Positions 1-8,332 of a DNA stretch of 64,000 nt are shown here, piece after piece. The position numbers and the translations under genes are program-made. The first letter of the stretch is position 1; each line of letters starts with the position of its first letter. Under the pieces are notes generated by a model. The model ran no database searches. It was not told the origin of the DNA and saw only the letters and a list, made by a program, of their open reading frames with translations. Origin of the DNA: Cellulophaga sp. L1A9 (GTDB taxonomy: Bacteria > Bacteroidota > Bacteroidia > Flavobacteriales > Flavobacteriaceae); NCBI RefSeq assembly GCF_009797025.1, contig NZ_CP047027.1, positions 310,001-374,000 on the forward strand, written 5' to 3'.

Positions 1-839
1 AATTTTGCGCAAGACTCCCAATAATCGTTTTGGTTTCCTATATATGGCATAAAATTCTCTGGGGAATGGTGAGCTCCTTCTCCTTTTCTACGTTGGCCTA
101 TACGGTTCGCTATTACAGTATTGGGTTGTATCTCACGTATTTTATCCCGAAACTCAGTCGCCCGTTCCACAGTCCAACTATTCACCCATTCTCCATCAAA
201 CCAAACACTGATCATAGGGCCATAATTCGTCAATAACTCTTCAACTTGCCCTAGCATAAATTCATGATACTTGGCATATTCAGCACTCCCTATATCTTTA
301 GAATAAGTAGGCTGATACATATCCCAAACGGAATAATACACTCCAAAAGGCATCTCTTGTTCGGCACAAGCATCCGCCAATTCTTTTATTGGGTCTCGTT
401 TAAAAGGTGTTTTTTCTATAATATCATAGTCCGTCAGTTTAGAATCATACATTGAAAATCCTGCATGATGCTTAGCCGTTATTACTATGTATTTAAAGCC
501 TAAACGCTTTGCTGTTAACACCCATTTTTCGGCATTGAAATTAGTCGGGTTAAAATTTTCAAGAACTGTATCAGGTATAATATATTCTCCTCCTTTTCTC
601 TGTGGCCCCCAATGCAGAAACAAGCCATATTTAGCATCTGCCCATTTGCGCATACGTTCTTTTTTTTCTTCGGATGTCTCTCCAGGGAAACCAACTACAG
701 GAGGCTCTCCAACTTGAAAGCGCGCAAACCATGGAAGGTCTTTTTTTAGAAAGGCTGACTTCTCAAGAGGATCTCCTCTGAATAGTTTTGTTTCGTTTTG
801 ATTTACTATCTTTTTTTGAGCCGTAACACCTATTACCAT
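1..839 (-). CDS. GH29 alpha-L-fucosidase (or alpha-L-galactosidase), partial, cut by window edge, signal-peptide frameshift
   Basis: About 279 codons of a GH29 retaining glycosidase are visible and the C-terminal part lies outside the window. The protein closely matches the complete GH29 at 16661-18523. Shared blocks include KYGLFLHWGPQR, ITAKHHAGFSM, KRDPIKELA and SVWFDGEW, the last carrying the catalytic Asp. The first in-frame ATG is at 839, which leaves only MVIGVTAQ before the mature part. An out-of-frame ATG at 880 is followed by six A residues. A seventh A would give MKKILFTYPITTLLMVIG, a normal signal peptide, in the GH29 frame. The gene therefore carries a one-base shift at its start, or a sequence error. 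It follows the sulfatase at 898-2433 in the same operon. Family assignment is firm; substrate (fucose or L-galactose) is not. Confidence 0.85.
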   Translation of the reverse strand, partial: MVIGVTAQKKIVNQNETKLFRGDPLEKSAFLKKDLPWFARFQVGEPPVVGFPGETSEEKKERMRKWADAKYGLFLHWGPQRKGGEYIIPDTVLENFNPTNFNAEKWVLTAKRLGFKYIVITAKHHAGFSMYDSKLTDYDIIEKTPFKRDPIKELADACAEQEMPFGVYYSVWDMYQPTYSKDIGSAEYAKYHEFMLGQVEELLTNYGPMISVWFDGEWVNSWTVERATEFRDKIREIQPNTVIANRIGQRRKGEGAHHSPENFMPYIGNQNDYWESCAK

Positions 840-897
840 TAATAAAGTGGTAATAGGATAGGTAAATAGGATTTTTTCATACGTATGGTTTTACTGA

Positions 898-2433
898 TTA
901 TGATTTTTCCGTGCTATTTAAACTTGTTAGCGGTGCTACTCCTTTCATGAAGTTTTTAAAAGGCTTTTTAATATCTACTGGATCATTCATTTGTTTTTGC
1001 AAAACCCTATATTCTCTGTAGAGTTTTTTCAAAACTTTTTTGTATTTACCATTATCCGCTGCTAAATCATATTTTTCAGATGGGTCATTTTTCATATCAT
1101 ACAACCTAACTGTATTGGCTGTTGGGTAGATAATCATTTTATAATCTTCCGTTCTATACATTCTTTGGGCACCAAAATAAGCACCATAAACAGTCGGATA
1201 ATTACTGGTATTAACCTTCCCTGTTGCCAAAGGCAATAAGCTATTAAAATCTACTTGCTCCGGTTTTTTAAGTCCTGCCAACTCTAGAGTCGTTGGCATA
1301 ATATCTTGCAAGTAAACAAAGGATTCTATCGTTTTTCCTTTTGGAAGATTTGGTCCAGATATAATTAGCGGTACACGCATGCTACTTTCATACATATTTT
1401 GTTTACCCATAAAACCATGATCACCTACAGAAAGCCCATGGTCTGCTGTGAAAAATATATAAGTATTATCTGCTTTTCCTGAGCCTTCTAACGCATCTAA
1501 AATACGGCCTATTTGGGCATCCATATGGCTTATTAAGGCGTAGTATTCTTGTCTGTTTACTTGTACGGAATATTTTGTTCTAGGGAAAGGCGCTAGTTTT
1601 TCGTCCCGCAATCCACGCCCCGAACCAGCATATTCATTATATGGATATTCGGGAATGAAATTATCAGGCACTTTGATTTCATCTACCGGGTACATATCAA
1701 CAAATTCTTTAGGAGCTTGCCTTGGGTCGTGTGGTGCATTAAATGCTAAATACATGAAAAACGGATTGTCCCTTGATTTTGATTGTTCTAAAAAAGAAAT
1801 ACCATTATCTGCTAACACTTCACTCCAGTGTTTACCTCCCTGCCAAAATCCACCTAGTTTTTTATCATAGGGAGACCAAGTATCCGGCTTATTTTTTTCA
1901 AAACTACGCGTATACCTTGTATTGGTTTGTCTTGGCATACCACCTCTAACATTTTTAGTATAATCAAAAGCCTCTTTAGCTTCTATTTCTTTTATATGCC
2001 ATTTGCCAGACATGTAGGTATCATAACCAGCTGCCTTTAAATATTGAGGCCAATACTTTTCAGGTTTTTTAAATGGTATCTCATACGTAGATGCAGCACT
2101 AGGGGTATTCTCACTAACATTCTTTCCTATATTACCTCTTTTAGAAAAAGAAGCTGCATTCCAAAGATTAGCTCCAGTAATAATCATTGTTCTACTCGCC
2201 ACACATACCGCAGGGCAGAAAGACCCTTGGTTATAGGTTCTGGTAAAAGAAACACCGTTATCCATAAGACGATCCAGATTAGGCGTTTTCACTTCGCAAT
2301 CTTCTAAAGCTCCAATGGTATTATACATTTGGTCATCTGCAAAGATGAAAAGTATATTAGGCTTTTCTTTTTGCTGTGCATTCAAAGAAAAACTTGTAAT
2401 AAAACAGAGTGTAAGAAAAAATAATTTGTTCAT
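898..2433 (-). CDS. S1-family sulfatase, Cys type (C-V-A-S-R)
   Basis: Type I sulfatase of 511 residues that would hydrolyse sulfate esters on a glycan in the periplasm or at the surface. The N-terminus is a Sec signal peptide ending near SLNAQ. The metal-binding start NILFIFADDQ is followed by the modification site C77-V-A-S-R81, where Cys becomes formylglycine. The Ala in place of the usual Pro separates it from the other six sulfatases here. GKWHIKE and the late TADHGLSVGDHGFMGKQ block, typical of iduronate-2-sulfatase-like members, are present. It lies 21 bp downstream of the GH117-like gene, in the same transcription unit. The sulfated position attacked cannot be read from sequence. Confidence 0.92.
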   Translation of the reverse strand: MNKLFFLTLCFITSFSLNAQQKEKPNILFIFADDQMYNTIGALEDCEVKTPNLDRLMDNGVSFTRTYNQGSFCPAVCVASRTMIITGANLWNAASFSKRGNIGKNVSENTPSAASTYEIPFKKPEKYWPQYLKAAGYDTYMSGKWHIKEIEAKEAFDYTKNVRGGMPRQTNTRYTRSFEKNKPDTWSPYDKKLGGFWQGGKHWSEVLADNGISFLEQSKSRDNPFFMYLAFNAPHDPRQAPKEFVDMYPVDEIKVPDNFIPEYPYNEYAGSGRGLRDEKLAPFPRTKYSVQVNRQEYYALISHMDAQIGRILDALEGSGKADNTYIFFTADHGLSVGDHGFMGKQNMYESSMRVPLIISGPNLPKGKTIESFVYLQDIMPTTLELAGLKKPEQVDFNSLLPLATGKVNTSNYPTVYGAYFGAQRMYRTEDYKMIIYPTANTVRLYDMKNDPSEKYDLAADNGKYKKVLKKLYREYRVLQKQMNDPVDIKKPFKNFMKGVAPLTSLNSTEKS

Positions 2434-2454
2434 TTTAATGCTTTTTTAATACTA

Positions 2455-3462
2455 TTACTTTATCTCAAAACGCAATAAATACGTCAGTCCTTTGCTTGAT
2501 TTCATCGCTATTCCCCAACCTGGAATCTCAGTGTCAGGATTTCCATTTTCCAAAACTGGCCGGTACAAACCTGGTGCTTTTGGAATATTTTTTAGGCTAT
2601 CATTCAAAACAGAAAAATGCTCACCATCGGCAGCAAAATTTATAGTTGCATTAATCGATGCCAGAGAAGCAACACCTCCATCCTTCTGCCAAATTAAGAC
2701 TTCGTGACTTTCATCTAATAAATAACCATCATACTTTGTAAATGGTCCTTCCGGGTGATTAGCATAAGCTACACTCATTTTAGTCTCAGCTGGTGATTTA
2801 CCCCATTGTCGACCTTTATAATACAATGCTATTTTATTATCTCGCACCAATAAACTTGCATCATCAATTCTAAAACTATCAAAATCAGTAGAATCTTTTG
2901 AAATCTCTAACACAGGATTATTTTCTACTCTTACAAATGGACCATCTGGACTATTGGCTACAGCCAAACCTATGGCTGTAATATCTGTAGTAGAATTGCC
3001 TTCAAACTTTTTATCTTTTCTTCCAGGTGTTGGTTTTACGCCCGTATAGTACATATAATATTTTCCATTACGAACTAAAATATTTGGTGTAAAGACAGAG
3101 TGATTATCAAACTCACCTTCTGCACCTAAACCAAGTGCCATACTTTGTTCTTTCCAAGTATGCCCTTCATCGGTAGATGTTGCATGCCAAATAGTGGCCC
3201 AATACCCAGCCGTAACAGGGCTATCCATACGACTATACCAAATATGGTAAGTGTCATTTACTTTTATTATATCGCTATTATCACGCCTGTTATATGTGGA
3301 GTCTTTACCTATACCGGCAACCTCTTGATACGTAAACTTTACAGCATTTTCTTTAATAGCTATTTCCTTACTAAAACTCTTTTCTTTTTTAGTATTATTA
3401 CAAGATGCTATCAAGCAAACTACTATGGTTATAATTCCTAATTTTAATTTCATTTTATACAT
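2455..3462 (-). CDS. GH117-like five-bladed beta-propeller glycosidase, lipoprotein
   Basis: 335-residue lipoprotein with signal ending VCLIASC. The repeat pattern is that of GH43/GH117-type five-bladed propellers: RRDNSDIIKVNDTYHIWYSR at the first blade, VFTPNILVRNGKYYMYYTG, AVANSPDGPF, LVRDNKIALYYKG, ANHPEGPFTKYDG and SHEVLIW. The arrangement of FDS, YYKG and the SHE/W block is most like GH117, whose founding members are exo-alpha-1,3-(3,6-anhydro)-L-galactosidases of agar breakdown. In GH117 a His in the HE block has been proposed as general acid, and a His is present here. It sits between an esterase and a sulfatase of the same operon. It may belong to a neighbouring propeller family, so anhydrogalactose specificity is only a suggestion. 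Confidence 0.65.
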   Translation of the reverse strand: MYKMKLKLGIITIVVCLIASCNNTKKEKSFSKEIAIKENAVKFTYQEVAGIGKDSTYNRRDNSDIIKVNDTYHIWYSRMDSPVTAGYWATIWHATSTDEGHTWKEQSMALGLGAEGEFDNHSVFTPNILVRNGKYYMYYTGVKPTPGRKDKKFEGNSTTDITAIGLAVANSPDGPFVRVENNPVLEISKDSTDFDSFRIDDASLLVRDNKIALYYKGRQWGKSPAETKMSVAYANHPEGPFTKYDGYLLDESHEVLIWQKDGGVASLASINATINFAADGEHFSVLNDSLKNIPKAPGLYRPVLENGNPDTEIPGWGIAMKSSKGLTYLLRFEIK

Positions 3463-3471
3463 TGATTTGAT

Positions 3472-4938
3472 TTATTTGATTTCTTGAGCTATTTTTTTTG
3501 CTAAAATTTCATAGCCTTTATTATTCAGGTGAACGCCATCAACTGTGCAATTATAGGCTTTTTTCATTAGTTTGTTTACATCTAAAAGTTGAACGTTTTC
3601 TTCTTCTGAAATTACTTTAATGATAGGAATTACCCATTCATTTAAGTGTTTGATACGTTGTTTTATTTCTGGATCTCTACTTTTTGCATGTTCATAAATT
3701 GGTAACGGAGTTAATACATATACCTCTGCATTTTCATTCTTATGTTTATAGGATTTTATCAATTTTACATATTGACTTTTAAACTCTTCTTGAGGTGTGC
3801 CAATAAATTCCGTTTTTCTGTTTTCATCTAAACACCACTTCACATTTGCATCGTTTGTACCAAACATAATTAAAACGATATCTGGCGTAAATTTTAATGA
3901 ATTTTTGTATTGCTCCTTTTTAAAATATGGATGATTTGTTCCATCAATTAATGTTGCTCCTCCTTTTCCAAAATTTTTCACTTGATATTCGTTACCTAAT
4001 TTTTCTTGCAAAAATGAAGGATATTTGGCTTCATTATTACTATCTCCAACACAGGATATATGTTTGATATTTTCAGCTAGCGTTGGTTTTCCTTTTAAGT
4101 AGCACAATTTCTCTAAAAAGACATCTGTTTTATATGTGGTTAAATTGAAGTATTTATTACCAGCGCCTTTTCTGAAAAAATCGCCATTAAAAAAACCATG
4201 ACCAACATTATCAACTGCAACTAATTCACATTCATTTCCTGCTTCTTTCATTAAGCTGGTAAAACGTTCTGCATTTTCAAAAGGTACTGTTTTATCCTTT
4301 GTTCCATGAAAAATCAACATAGGAGGCAAATCTTTTTTAACCTGATGCGTTGGAGAAATTTCTGTTTCTCGACCCACCACTTTTTTATGACCATAGCCCT
4401 TCTCTGTAGTGTCTAAAACTGGATTATATGCAACTACAGCATTGGGCACAGAACTAATAGATGAATTTTCGCTAACGTTTTCTAATCCTTCTATTAAAGC
4501 CGTAGTTATAGCAATATGTCCTCCAGCAGAACCTCCACTAGCAACAATTTTGTTAGGATTTACATTTAATTCTTTAGCATGCTCACGAATCCAACGAATG
4601 GCTGATTTTGCATCTTCTACACAATCAAAAGGAGAAGTGTTATGTGTGTTTTTAATTCTATATTCTGCAGATATTGCTAAAATTCCTCTTGATGCAAAAT
4701 ATTCACTTTGTTGATAAAACTGTTCTGGGGTACCAGATGCCCATCCTCCACCAAAGAAAAACACAATTGCAGCAGTTGGTTTTTTTGATAATTGAGGTTT
4801 AAAAATATGCAGATATAAACTATCTCCATTTATCTCTTTATATAAAACTTTACTATTAGAAGTAATATTTTGAGCTCCAATATTAATAACCGCGCAAAAT
4901 AGAATTAATAAGGTAGCTATTATTTTTATTGATTTCAT
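3472..4938 (-). CDS. Bimodular esterase: alpha/beta hydrolase plus SGNH (GDSL) domain
   Basis: 488 residues with a signal peptide ending near NIGAQ. Residues about 30-275 are an alpha/beta hydrolase of the acetyl-xylan-esterase / feruloyl-esterase-like type. It has oxyanion loop FFGGGWASG, nucleophile S137 in GGSAGGH, D215 in HGTKDKTVP and H247 in GHGF. Residues about 290-488 are an SGNH hydrolase: nucleophile S300 in CVGDSNN, a Gly block in FGKGGAT, GTND around 360 and D467/H470 in DGVHLN. Both active sites look complete. The protein probably removes two kinds of acyl group, or the same group at two positions, from the glycan. It is 10 bp upstream of the GH117-like gene. The acyl group is not known; acetyl is most likely. 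Confidence 0.85.
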   Translation of the reverse strand: MKSIKIIATLLILFCAVINIGAQNITSNSKVLYKEINGDSLYLHIFKPQLSKKPTAAIVFFFGGGWASGTPEQFYQQSEYFASRGILAISAEYRIKNTHNTSPFDCVEDAKSAIRWIREHAKELNVNPNKIVASGGSAGGHIAITTALIEGLENVSENSSISSVPNAVVAYNPVLDTTEKGYGHKKVVGRETEISPTHQVKKDLPPMLIFHGTKDKTVPFENAERFTSLMKEAGNECELVAVDNVGHGFFNGDFFRKGAGNKYFNLTTYKTDVFLEKLCYLKGKPTLAENIKHISCVGDSNNEAKYPSFLQEKLGNEYQVKNFGKGGATLIDGTNHPYFKKEQYKNSLKFTPDIVLIMFGTNDANVKWCLDENRKTEFIGTPQEEFKSQYVKLIKSYKHKNENAEVYVLTPLPIYEHAKSRDPEIKQRIKHLNEWVIPIIKVISEEENVQLLDVNKLMKKAYNCTVDGVHLNNKGYEILAKKIAQEIK

Positions 4939-4965
4939 GTTATAACTATTGATTTAATACTATTG

Positions 4966-6258
4966 TTATTTCACCATAAAAACATTCATAATTTCAACAA
5001 TAGAAACCCCTAACACTTTCTCTGAAACCTTAGTTAAATCAACTGGATTTCCTTCAAAATGATACGTAGTTTGAATATGTGTTTGTTGTTCACCTGCTTT
5101 TAAATAAAGTGCCGGAGAAGATGTTTCTAACTCGTAAAAAGGACCTAATGGCTTTTTTCCTGGTTCTGGAACTCCATCATTATATGAGTTTACAACATCA
5201 CCTGCATAAGGTTTTTCTTGAATTTCCCATTTAGAATTTACATAATCGGTAATTCCTTTTGGTTTATTATATTTTACAATGGTTAGTGTTTTACTAACTC
5301 CATCATATGAACCTAAAACATTTTTTGCGCGTTTTGGAGACAACCCAATTTTACTTCTAAAATTACCATCGCCTTTAAAATAAATAGCATTTTCTTTTAC
5401 AATTAATCGTTCAGCAGGTACTTTTCCAAAATAATCATCATTAACAATTACACCAAATTCTGCTTCATTTCCTTTTTTATATGGAATTACAATAGTCATT
5501 TCTGGTGATGGATTAAACATCCCTAAAAGCCAGATTGATAATAAGCCCTTTTCTTTTTCCCAATCTTCTTTTCCTGAATTTGTTAAAGAATTGGTTGTTT
5601 TATAGGCTACCGTATTAATTTCATTTGGTAACTCAATTCCTAAATCTTCATTCACTTCTTGTTTTGATAAAACTTTCACTTCTCTTTCAATATCAAAATC
5701 AAATTTAAATCCTGAATAATTAACTAAAGAAGCTGTTTTGGTAAAAGTAACCGAACTCGAAGTTTTTGTTTTGATATCAAAATGTTCTAAATCTATTAGT
5801 TTTGGCGTGTACCAATCTTCTAAAGTAAATTCACTTCCTTTTTTAAAAAAAATAGAATATTGTCCGCCTTCTGGTCCTAACCAAAAACGCTCTTCACCAC
5901 CAAAAACATTAATATGTTCTTGTATTTCTTTAGTTTTAAATAATTCTTTATTAATCCAACCATAACTTCTACCGTTTAAACCAGAAGAGCTACTTGTCAT
6001 AACACGACCTTGTAATTTCGCAGACACAGCTACTTTTGCTTTATTGTTATTTGATAACTCAATAATATCAATATAATCTTTCATAAAAGAGACATCATCT
6101 GCATAGGTTATTATGTTTTCATTTTTATTATTTTCTTGTAATTCTGTTGAAAGATTATCTTTTTCAGTTTCTGGTTTGCTTTTACATGATACAGCCAATA
6201 AAATAGAAAGTACAATGAATCCAACTCTTTGAGTTCTGAATACTAGTTTTTGTTTCAT
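4966..6258 (-). CDS. DUF6786-like lipoprotein
   Basis: 430 residues with a clear lipoprotein signal (VLSILLAVSCKSK). The body contains NVFGGEERFWLGPEGGQYSIFF and a series of beta-rich stretches that recall the DUF6786 family, thought to have a galactose-mutarotase-like sandwich fold. Such proteins are common passengers in Bacteroidota polysaccharide loci. I see no catalytic signature I can name. The gene sits in the run with 2-27 bp gaps to its neighbours, between a sulfatase and the bimodular esterase, so it is co-transcribed with them. A role in binding or converting a released sugar is an inference from context and fold; enzymatic activity is unproven. Confidence 0.55.
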   Translation of the reverse strand: MKQKLVFRTQRVGFIVLSILLAVSCKSKPETEKDNLSTELQENNKNENIITYADDVSFMKDYIDIIELSNNNKAKVAVSAKLQGRVMTSSSSGLNGRSYGWINKELFKTKEIQEHINVFGGEERFWLGPEGGQYSIFFKKGSEFTLEDWYTPKLIDLEHFDIKTKTSSSVTFTKTASLVNYSGFKFDFDIEREVKVLSKQEVNEDLGIELPNEINTVAYKTTNSLTNSGKEDWEKEKGLLSIWLLGMFNPSPEMTIVIPYKKGNEAEFGVIVNDDYFGKVPAERLIVKENAIYFKGDGNFRSKIGLSPKRAKNVLGSYDGVSKTLTIVKYNKPKGITDYVNSKWEIQEKPYAGDVVNSYNDGVPEPGKKPLGPFYELETSSPALYLKAGEQQTHIQTTYHFEGNPVDLTKVSEKVLGVSIVEIMNVFMVK

Positions 6259-6260
6259 AA

Positions 6261-7937
6261 TTAATCTTTAGATTTATATCTATTCAAAGCAATTTCCATT
6301 TCTTTTACAATGTTTGGATATTGATTATATAAATTAGTGGTTTGGTATTTATCTTCTTCTAAATTATAAAGTTGTCCTATTGGAGCATCTTCTTTTATTT
6401 TTCCATTTTCAATATCGCTATTCACACCTCCTAAAAAGGCTACTCCAGGAGCGCCACCCCAAGCATGATGATGTGGTTTATATCCTCCAAATCCGCCACT
6501 ACCTTTTGCTGGTATGTACATCCACTTTCCTTTTCTTAAAGATAAATGTGTCGATTTGTGAGCAGCTAAAATCAATTCATTTCTAACAGGTGTTTCAGGA
6601 TTACCCAATAAAGCAGGCAAGATATTTTTACTATCAGAATTCTTTAAACTATTTAAATCTTGCTTCAAGATTTTTGTAAAAGTAGCTAGCATATCTACAT
6701 TACAAATTAATTGATTAGACACCGTTCCAGCTTGTATTTTTCCGGGCCATTTGGCAATAAACGGTACACGATGACCACCTTCCCAAACACCAAACTTAAA
6801 ACCTAATAAATCGCCATTGATTTTGTGTCCAGCTTTTACTGCATTACGACCACCTAAATTCAGCATAGCTCCATTATCACTAGTAAAAATCACTAAGGTA
6901 TTTTCGGCAACTCCTTGTTTTTCTAAAGTTGATAATACTTGTCCTACCATCCAATCCAATTCTTGAACAAAATCACCATAAAGTTCCGCGTCACTTTTTC
7001 CTTGAAAATTTTTTCCTGGTGTAAAGGGATGATGAATATGTGTAGTTGCCAAATACAAAAAGAAAGGGTTTTGGTTTTCGGTAATTGTTTTTTCTGTTAT
7101 CCAGTCTACAGCTTTTCCTGCCAACACAGTTCCCACGGTATAATCGTTATAGAGTTTATGAGCTTCTGCAGCTCCTTTAAACATGTTAGGCGTTCTTTGA
7201 GATGCTTCTGGCGGAATAGGAGTAATTGGAGTAACTTCTTCGTCTTTCCCTCTGCCTACATAAACCAAGGGGTCGTTTGGATCACCTCCCACCACACGGT
7301 CATTTTCTACATATACATAAGGTGGAGCGCTATTTACAACAGGCACCCCATAGTAATAATCAAAACCTAGATCATTAGGCCCTGGACTTAAAGGTTCTTG
7401 CCATTTATTTTCTCCTTTTCCAAAACCTAAATGCCACTTTCCTAAAGCTGCAGTAGTATAACCGTCATTTTTAAACACATCCGCAATGGTTAATTGCTCA
7501 GGGTTTATTAATAATTCTGAAGTAACTGGTGCAGGTCCCCAAATTCCTTTTCCATTCTCCCCTCTTATTGGGTATTGACCTGTTAACAAAGCATAACGAG
7601 ACGGTGTACATACTGCCGAGGCCGAATGTGCATCGGTAAATATTTTTCCTTCGCTTGCTAGTTTGTCTATATTTGGAGTGAGGAGTTTTGACGCCCCATA
7701 ACAACTCAAATCACCATAACCAAGATCATCTGCCATAATTACAATCACATTTGGTTTTTTAGATGATTTCTGAGCTAAAACGTTTATTCCTTCGTTTTCC
7801 GCAGCACGTCCTACATCTTCTATTTTCATGTTTTCTGAATGAATATTTACTGATTTATCTGCTTCTTTTATTTTGTTTGACTTCCAAGATAAAAATGCGA
7901 ATACTAATGTATACATTGCTATTTTATTTAATTTCAT
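6261..7937 (-). CDS. S1-family sulfatase, Cys type (C-T-P-S-R), lipobox Cys replaced by Trp
   Basis: 558-residue sulfatase. Metal-binding start VIVIMADDLGYGD, modification site C110-T-P-S-R114, GKWHLGFG and the TSDNGAMLNLGG block are all present, so catalysis should be intact. The N-terminus MKLNKIAMYTLVFAFLSWKS looks like a lipoprotein signal in which the +1 Cys codon (TGC or TGT) has become TGG (W18). The export route is then unclear: it might be cleaved elsewhere, kept as an anchor, or not exported. An unusual polar linker of about 40 residues precedes the domain. It begins 154 bp downstream of a GH3 relic and heads the sub-run towards the window start. Confidence 0.92.
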   Translation of the reverse strand: MKLNKIAMYTLVFAFLSWKSNKIKEADKSVNIHSENMKIEDVGRAAENEGINVLAQKSSKKPNVIVIMADDLGYGDLSCYGASKLLTPNIDKLASEGKIFTDAHSASAVCTPSRYALLTGQYPIRGENGKGIWGPAPVTSELLINPEQLTIADVFKNDGYTTAALGKWHLGFGKGENKWQEPLSPGPNDLGFDYYYGVPVVNSAPPYVYVENDRVVGGDPNDPLVYVGRGKDEEVTPITPIPPEASQRTPNMFKGAAEAHKLYNDYTVGTVLAGKAVDWITEKTITENQNPFFLYLATTHIHHPFTPGKNFQGKSDAELYGDFVQELDWMVGQVLSTLEKQGVAENTLVIFTSDNGAMLNLGGRNAVKAGHKINGDLLGFKFGVWEGGHRVPFIAKWPGKIQAGTVSNQLICNVDMLATFTKILKQDLNSLKNSDSKNILPALLGNPETPVRNELILAAHKSTHLSLRKGKWMYIPAKGSGGFGGYKPHHHAWGGAPGVAFLGGVNSDIENGKIKEDAPIGQLYNLEEDKYQTTNLYNQYPNIVKEMEIALNRYKSKD

Positions 7938-8090
7938 TTTTATTTGGTTTTTAATTTATTATACATCTATTGAAAATTTTACTGAAAAATTTTCAGATTT
8001 AAAATTGCGGAGTTATTAATGTTAAAAAAAACATGTAAAAGTATAAAAACACTTATTCTTACATAATTAGACAAGTAATTTTGAATACAA

Positions 8091-8264
8091 TCAGGGTCTA
8101 AAATGTATCCAAACACAATTAAACTCTTTCAATTCTCTGACAAAACGAACCACACTAGATTCTTTATCATTTGTATACAGCTGGACTATTTCTTCTCCAG
8201 CAACTTTTCCTTTATTCATTATGGAAACGTTAATTAATACAAAGGCTTTAGTTTTATTTATTCT
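8091..8264 (-). pseudogene. Relic of a GH3 beta-glycosidase (C-terminal Fn3-like domain)
   Basis: Between two sulfatase genes the minus strand has an open stretch of about 57 codons with no good start, bounded by TGA on both sides. It translates to FVLINVSIMNKGKVAGEEI, then VQLYTNDKESSVVRFVRELK. This is the conserved Fn3-like signature of GH3 enzymes (NtGkvaGeEvvQLYv..SS..RPvkELkgF). The reading breaks off just after EFN, and no catalytic domain is left upstream. I read it as the tail of a deleted GH3 gene. The family signature is seen directly; deletion is inferred. Confidence 0.75.
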
Positions 8265-8332
8265 TCAACTTGTTATATATTTTGATACGTTTGTCTTTTA
8301 CTTTGTGTATAATTTTATGCATTATTTTAGTA

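Noticed and set aside
30..717. Several plus-strand open frames opposite the first GH29 gene
   Set aside because: They are shadows of the minus-strand GH29. The same shadow frames recur opposite the complete GH29 at 16.7-18.5 kb, which shows that the constraint is on the other strand.
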